A stretch of DNA of 64,000 nucleotides from Chloroflexota bacterium (GTDB lineage: Bacteria > Chloroflexota > Anaerolineae > UBA1429), in contig JAAYDC010000011.1 of the NCBI GenBank assembly GCA_012729455.1, forward strand, positions 1 through 64,000, written 5' to 3'. Below the pieces are notes generated by a model. It was not told the DNA's origin. It did not search any database and worked only from the letters and a program-made list of their open reading frames with translations. A program made the position numbers and the translations under genes. The number at the start of each line of letters is the position of its first letter. Position 1 is the stretch's first letter. Shown piece after piece: positions 61,501-64,000 of the stretch.

Positions 61501-61925
61501 CCAACGGCAGCACTACCCTGATAGTCGAGGGCCAGCCGGTCGAGCTGGCGGCTTCCGAGGTGCTGGTGGATTCGCAGCCCATCGCGGGGCTGGCGATCAG
61601 CTCCGAGCAGGGTGTAACGGTGGCGGTGGATGCTACCATCACGCCAGAACTGCGCAACGAGGGCATCACGCGTGACCTGGTGCGCGTCGTTCAGACAATG
61701 CGCAAGGATGCCGGCTACCAGCTGGATCAGCGCATCCTGGTGGGGGTGCTGGGCGCCTCAGACGAAGTGATCTCTGCTCTAGAGCACAATATGGCGTATT
61801 TTAAACAGGAAACGCTGGCCGACGAGGTGCGCTTTGAGGATGATGGCAGTGCGTGGGACGCAAATGCCGAGACCGCAGCCGTCGAAACAAGCCTGCTCTT
61901 GGCAATCCGTCGCAGCCAGAGATAA
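58560..61925 (+). CDS. ileS: Isoleucyl-tRNA synthetase
   Basis: 1121 residues, full length. The N-terminal HIGH motif appears as HHGWG in NPMGVHHGWGRTYKD (about residue 55). The editing (CP1) domain spans about 200-400, with VWTTTPWTLSSNVAAAVG. A zinc knuckle is in VCWRCKTEL (about 456). The KMSKS position reads MHKSAGNSIEFNEAADRMG (about 660), with K-M-S-K-S replaced by a P-M-H-K-S variant that keeps the second Lys and Ser. The C-terminal anticodon-binding region follows. GGAGG precedes ATG 58560. Confidence 0.95.
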   Translation: MSFRPVPSSVDFVAQEHEILDFWREQNSFEKSRALRRGCEHWSFIDGPITANNPMGVHHGWGRTYKDLYNRYWTMRRRELRYQNGFDCQGLWVEVEVEKDLAFTSKRDIETYGMADFVSKCKQRVLKYAAFQTEQSVRLGYWMDWNDPDTLRMLAEKLDEDPQQQLTLQGLEGPVTDNVEALIGRLGMPELGGSYFTFSTENNYMIWTFLKKCWERGWLYRGADSMPWCPRCSTGISQHEIVTDGYQTVTHNSVIVRFRLRGRPNESLLVWTTTPWTLSSNVAAAVGAGLTYARVQQGDEIYYLSKGTMHLLQGDYTLLGELSGAEMEGWTYDGPYDELEAVNQPGGHVHIKELQHTTDLTSRGAHRVVLWDLVGEEEGTGIVHIAPGCGAEDYQLGRELKLPLLAPLDDEGYFVEGFGWLSDMHVSEVDEPIFHNLEAKGLLYQILPYTHRYPVCWRCKTELVFRLVDEWFISMDELRHDMMRVTQQIRWIPSFGLDRELDWLRNMHDWMISKKRFWGLALPFWVCDTCHAYEVIGDDHELEQRAVAGWETFKGHTPHRPYIDAVKLRCKCGGEMSRVADVGNPWLDAGIVSFSTLQYRQNPSYWEEWFPANWISESFPGQFRNWFYSLLAMGTVIENRPPFLECFSYATLLAEDGQPMHKSAGNSIEFNEAADRMGVDVMRWMYCCQNPEQNLLFGYGHADETRRRFIIPLWNIYSFFVTYALLDGWQPDLTTFDPAQPQGQRPSSENLLDRWLLERQDQVLAQVTDYLTNSEAEKATAVLEAFVDDLSNWYIRRSRRRFWKSEHDGDKQSAYSVLYYVLVRLIEMLAPFIPFITETIYQNLVRTVCPKAYESVHHCDWPEAEPLEDSSLLDEMSLARSAASLGLGARASVNIKVRQPLAKALIFSDARTLIRPELAELVADELNVKVIEFVTDETELVRYQLKPENRSLGPKFGALFPKVRAALAQADALAVVRELRTNGSTTLIVEGQPVELAASEVLVDSQPIAGLAISSEQGVTVAVDATITPELRNEGITRDLVRVVQTMRKDAGYQLDQRILVGVLGASDEVISALEHNMAYFKQETLADEVRFEDDGSAWDANAETAAVETSLLLAIRRSQR

Positions 61926-61934
61926 GGAACGCTC

Positions 61935-62831
61935 ATGTCTTCCGAAGTGCTCGGAATGATCTTTGCGCTCTTGCAGAGCATATGTTGGGCAGCTACCAGC
62001 ATAATGTTACGCATCCTCTCGCGGTACCTGGATGCCTACATGGTCAATGCGCTGCGTGCTGCAGCGGGCTGGGTTGTGGTGCTGCTGATCACCCTGCTCA
62101 CCGGTGGCTTTGCCGACTGGCACATGCTCACCTGGCAGCGCATGCTCCTGCTGGTGGTGCCCGGCGTGCTGGGCGGCGTCTTTGGAGATGCCGTCTATGT
62201 TACTGCTTTGAAAAAGATCGGCATCAACCGAGCTTTTCCGATCTCTAACACCTATCCATTTTTTACTGTGCTGCTGAGTACCCTGATGCTGCATGAACGC
62301 ATTACCTGGTTGATGATCCTGGGGATGCTGCTGGTGTTGGTAGGGGTGTATCTGTTGGCTAGGCCGCGCGGCAAGGTGGTGGGTGAACCCGATGTGCTGA
62401 CGCGCCCCGAGCTGGTCAAGGGTATCCTGCTGGCGTTGGGCGCTGCCATCATCTGGGGCAGCACAGCCGTCATGCTCACCTTTGGAGTGCAAGGCATCAA
62501 TTCGGCGCTGGCCAACACGGTGCGCATTCCGCTGGTGGCAGGCATCGGTATGGCCATAGCCTGGCGGCGAGGCGGCTTTGAGCAGGCGCGCACGATGTCG
62601 CGCGACTCGTGGCTGATGGTGATCCTGGCCGGCATCCTCGGCTGGGGAGCAGGAAGCTGGTTCTTTACCAACGCACTGCAACTCGCCGGAGCCAGCCGCA
62701 CTACCATCCTGGGGGCTGCGGCGCCGCTATTTGCCGTGCCGATGAGCATCGTATTTCTGCACGAACGTCCCAGCCGCCAGACACTGATGGGCACCTTTCT
62801 GACGGTACTGGGAATTGCATTGGTCGTATGA
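61935..62831 (+). CDS. EamA/DMT family transporter
   Basis: 298 residues with ten hydrophobic segments in two EamA repeats. The first has ALLQSICWAATSIMLRILSR and LLLVVPGVLGGVFGDAVYVTAL; the second has AAIIWGSTAVMLTFGVQGIN and ILAGILGWGAGSWFFTNAL with AAPLFAVPMSIVFLHERPS. It is an inner-membrane metabolite exporter/importer of unknown substrate. It starts 10 bp after ileS, so it probably shares its transcript and T-box control. Confidence 0.85.
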   Translation: MSSEVLGMIFALLQSICWAATSIMLRILSRYLDAYMVNALRAAAGWVVVLLITLLTGGFADWHMLTWQRMLLLVVPGVLGGVFGDAVYVTALKKIGINRAFPISNTYPFFTVLLSTLMLHERITWLMILGMLLVLVGVYLLARPRGKVVGEPDVLTRPELVKGILLALGAAIIWGSTAVMLTFGVQGINSALANTVRIPLVAGIGMAIAWRRGGFEQARTMSRDSWLMVILAGILGWGAGSWFFTNALQLAGASRTTILGAAAPLFAVPMSIVFLHERPSRQTLMGTFLTVLGIALVV

Positions 62832-63204
62832 GTTTTTAAAAAATTCCGGTTTGTTTGAAAACATCTTTCAGGTTCCCTATATAGCCAGGCAGCCGGTTCG
62901 CTGGTGCGTATCTAGTGCCTGTAACGGCTAGTGTCAAATGTTAACAAACATCCTCTAAATTGGGGCTTGTCATTGCCAGAGGGTGATGCTAGAATGGCTC
63001 TACTCGTTCGGTATGGCGAGTGATAACAAGAGAGCCTCAGCACCTGGGTTCGCACTCGTCGGCCAACAACAGTTTGTCAGATCCCGAAATCTTGACCATA
63101 CGGGCTTGGCCGTAAAACTTGCCCGCAAGGTTAGCGTTTTCCTGTACTTTGCTTCCGGCAAGCTGCATGTGTTCGACTCGTTTGGTCAGGACAGGAGTAG
63201 GTGA
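62832..63204 (+). other. Intergenic region upstream of dnaA, possible origin-proximal
   Basis: About 370 bp with no convincing gene. The start (62830-62850) is AT-rich. Short repeats AAACATC occur at 62860 and 62946, and a palindromic TGTTAAC lies at 62939-62945. No consensus DnaA boxes (TTATCCACA) are visible. A short frame at 62983-63204 overlaps the promoter -10 box and is judged non-coding. Confidence 0.5.
62967..62995 (+). promoter_or_regulatory. Promoter of dnaA
   Basis: TTGTCA (62967-62972), a 17-bp spacer and TAGAAT (62990-62995). This leaves a long leader of about 200 bp before ATG 63205. Confidence 0.55.
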
Positions 63205-64000
63205 ATGAACGTGCGCCAACTTTGGCAGACAGCACTCGGGCGGTTGCAAGTGCAGCTGGCCAGGCCCGTCTATGATACCTGGCTCAGCTCGTCGGTGGGG
63301 ATCTCGTACGAAGACGGGGTGCTGGTAGTCGGAGTGCAGACCGCCTATGTCAAGGATTGGCTCGAGAACCGCCTGTATGGCGCCATCCAAAAGGCAGTGT
63401 CCGATATTGCCCAGCGCACCTGTGTGATCCGCTTTATCGTCTCGCGCAATAACCACACCGTCGAGATGGTCGAGTTGTTGGAAGGTCAGGAACCTTTGTC
63501 CGAAGCAGAAGTGTCCGCAGATACCAACCAGGTCAACCAGCGCTATACCTTTGATACCTTTATTGTGGGGCAATCCAACCGGCTGGCGCACGCCGGCAGC
63601 TTGGCAGTCGCCGAGAACCCGGGCGTATCTTACAACCCCTTGTTCATTTATGGCGGGGCAGGTCTGGGTAAGACCCATCTCTTGCATGCCATCGGCAATA
63701 CCATCCGCGCGCAAAACAAACGCGTGGTTTATGTCTCGGCCGAGACCTTTACCAATGAGCTGGTTAATGCCATCCGCACCTATACTACCGAGGAATTTCG
63801 CGCCAAATATCGCACCATGGATGCCCTGCTTTTGGATGATGTCCAGTTCATCATCAGCAAGGAACGCACCCAGGAAGAGTTCTTTCACACCTTTAACGAC
63901 CTCTACCAGGAAAACCGCCAGATCGTCCTCACCAGCGACCGCGCGCCCAAGGCCTTTGACGGGCTTGAAGAGCGTCTGCGCTCGCGCTTTGAGTGGGGGC
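63205..64000 (+). CDS. dnaA: Chromosomal replication initiator DnaA (3' end outside window)
   Basis: The window holds the first 265 codons. It starts MNVRQLWQTALGRLQVQ (domain I), followed by a short linker around residues 95-110. The AAA+ domain has YTFDTFIVGQSNRLAHAGS, Walker A PLFIYGGAGLGKTHLLHAIG (about residue 153), and Walker B MDALLLDDVQFI, then RSRFEWG at the end. AGGAG (63193-63197) precedes ATG 63205. It binds DnaA boxes and opens oriC. The C-terminal DNA-binding domain is cut off. Confidence 0.97.
   Translation, partial: MNVRQLWQTALGRLQVQLARPVYDTWLSSSVGISYEDGVLVVGVQTAYVKDWLENRLYGAIQKAVSDIAQRTCVIRFIVSRNNHTVEMVELLEGQEPLSEAEVSADTNQVNQRYTFDTFIVGQSNRLAHAGSLAVAENPGVSYNPLFIYGGAGLGKTHLLHAIGNTIRAQNKRVVYVSAETFTNELVNAIRTYTTEEFRAKYRTMDALLLDDVQFIISKERTQEEFFHTFNDLYQENRQIVLTSDRAPKAFDGLEERLRSRFEWG

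Noticed and set aside
62983-63204. 73-codon frame just before dnaA
   Set aside because: Its start overlaps the -10 box of the dnaA promoter, and the protein has no pattern of a real family.
63037-63888. Minus-strand frame of 283 codons antisense to dnaA
   Set aside because: Shadow of dnaA.

Overview
The window looks like a chromosomal segment of a Chloroflexota bacterium (probably Anaerolineae-like). This is an inference from gene content, not from a database search. The DNA is GC-rich and promoters are sigma70-like (TTGACA-N16/17-TATAAT). T-box leaders precede several aminoacyl-tRNA synthetase genes. There are Lon-like, STAND/TPR, DUF92, DUF1638, YhfC and corrinoid proteins, and secreted proteins carry Thr/Pro-rich linkers. 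I see no insertion sequence, prophage or CRISPR array. The window starts inside a 5S rRNA gene and ends inside dnaA.

0-8.3 kb: 5S rRNA, then a thioredoxin-fold gene that is out of frame. Minus-strand genome-maintenance genes follow: yebC-ruvC-ruvA-Lon-like protease behind a strong promoter, and an S1-domain protein with an FtsK-type translocase. The ftsK frame breaks at a run of 11 cytosines.

8.3-20.8 kb: a tartrate/D-malate dehydrogenase with an MFS transporter, transketolase, a STAND ATPase/TPR protein with a DUF1638 protein, a rhomboid protease, trpS with a Trp T-box, and a DegT aminotransferase with a homocysteine S-methyltransferase.

20.9-30.8 kb: a tightly overlapping trio (epimerase/reductase, zinc alcohol dehydrogenase, unknown protein), galT, a zinc-ribbon membrane protein, an M23-like secreted protein, a ParB-like/double universal-stress fusion, then T-box-serS and three tRNA genes (Ser-UGA, Ser-GCU, Arg-ACG) from their own promoter.

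30.8-41 kb: a carbohydrate region with a GHL6-like hydrolase and sulfatase pair, nagA and a double-cupin protein, a TGS-nucleoside kinase with a class II aldolase/epimerase, a decayed dapA-like pseudogene and a YhfC-family protein.

41-54.5 kb: rel (ppGpp), a parvulin, rpsR/rpsF without ssb between them, membrane proteins, a corrinoid protein, ruvB-queH-queA, a fucose-isomerase-like protein, a serine-palmitoyltransferase-like enzyme and a Xer recombinase.

54.5-64 kb: purine nucleoside phosphorylase, a membrane protein and an unusual amidohydrolase-CYTH fusion, probably one nucleoside-metabolism unit. After these come T-box-ileS, an EamA transporter and the 5' part of dnaA. The most unusual items are the amidohydrolase-CYTH fusion, the ParB-USP fusion, the homopolymer-split ftsK, and the three T-box leaders in which specifier codons can be read.
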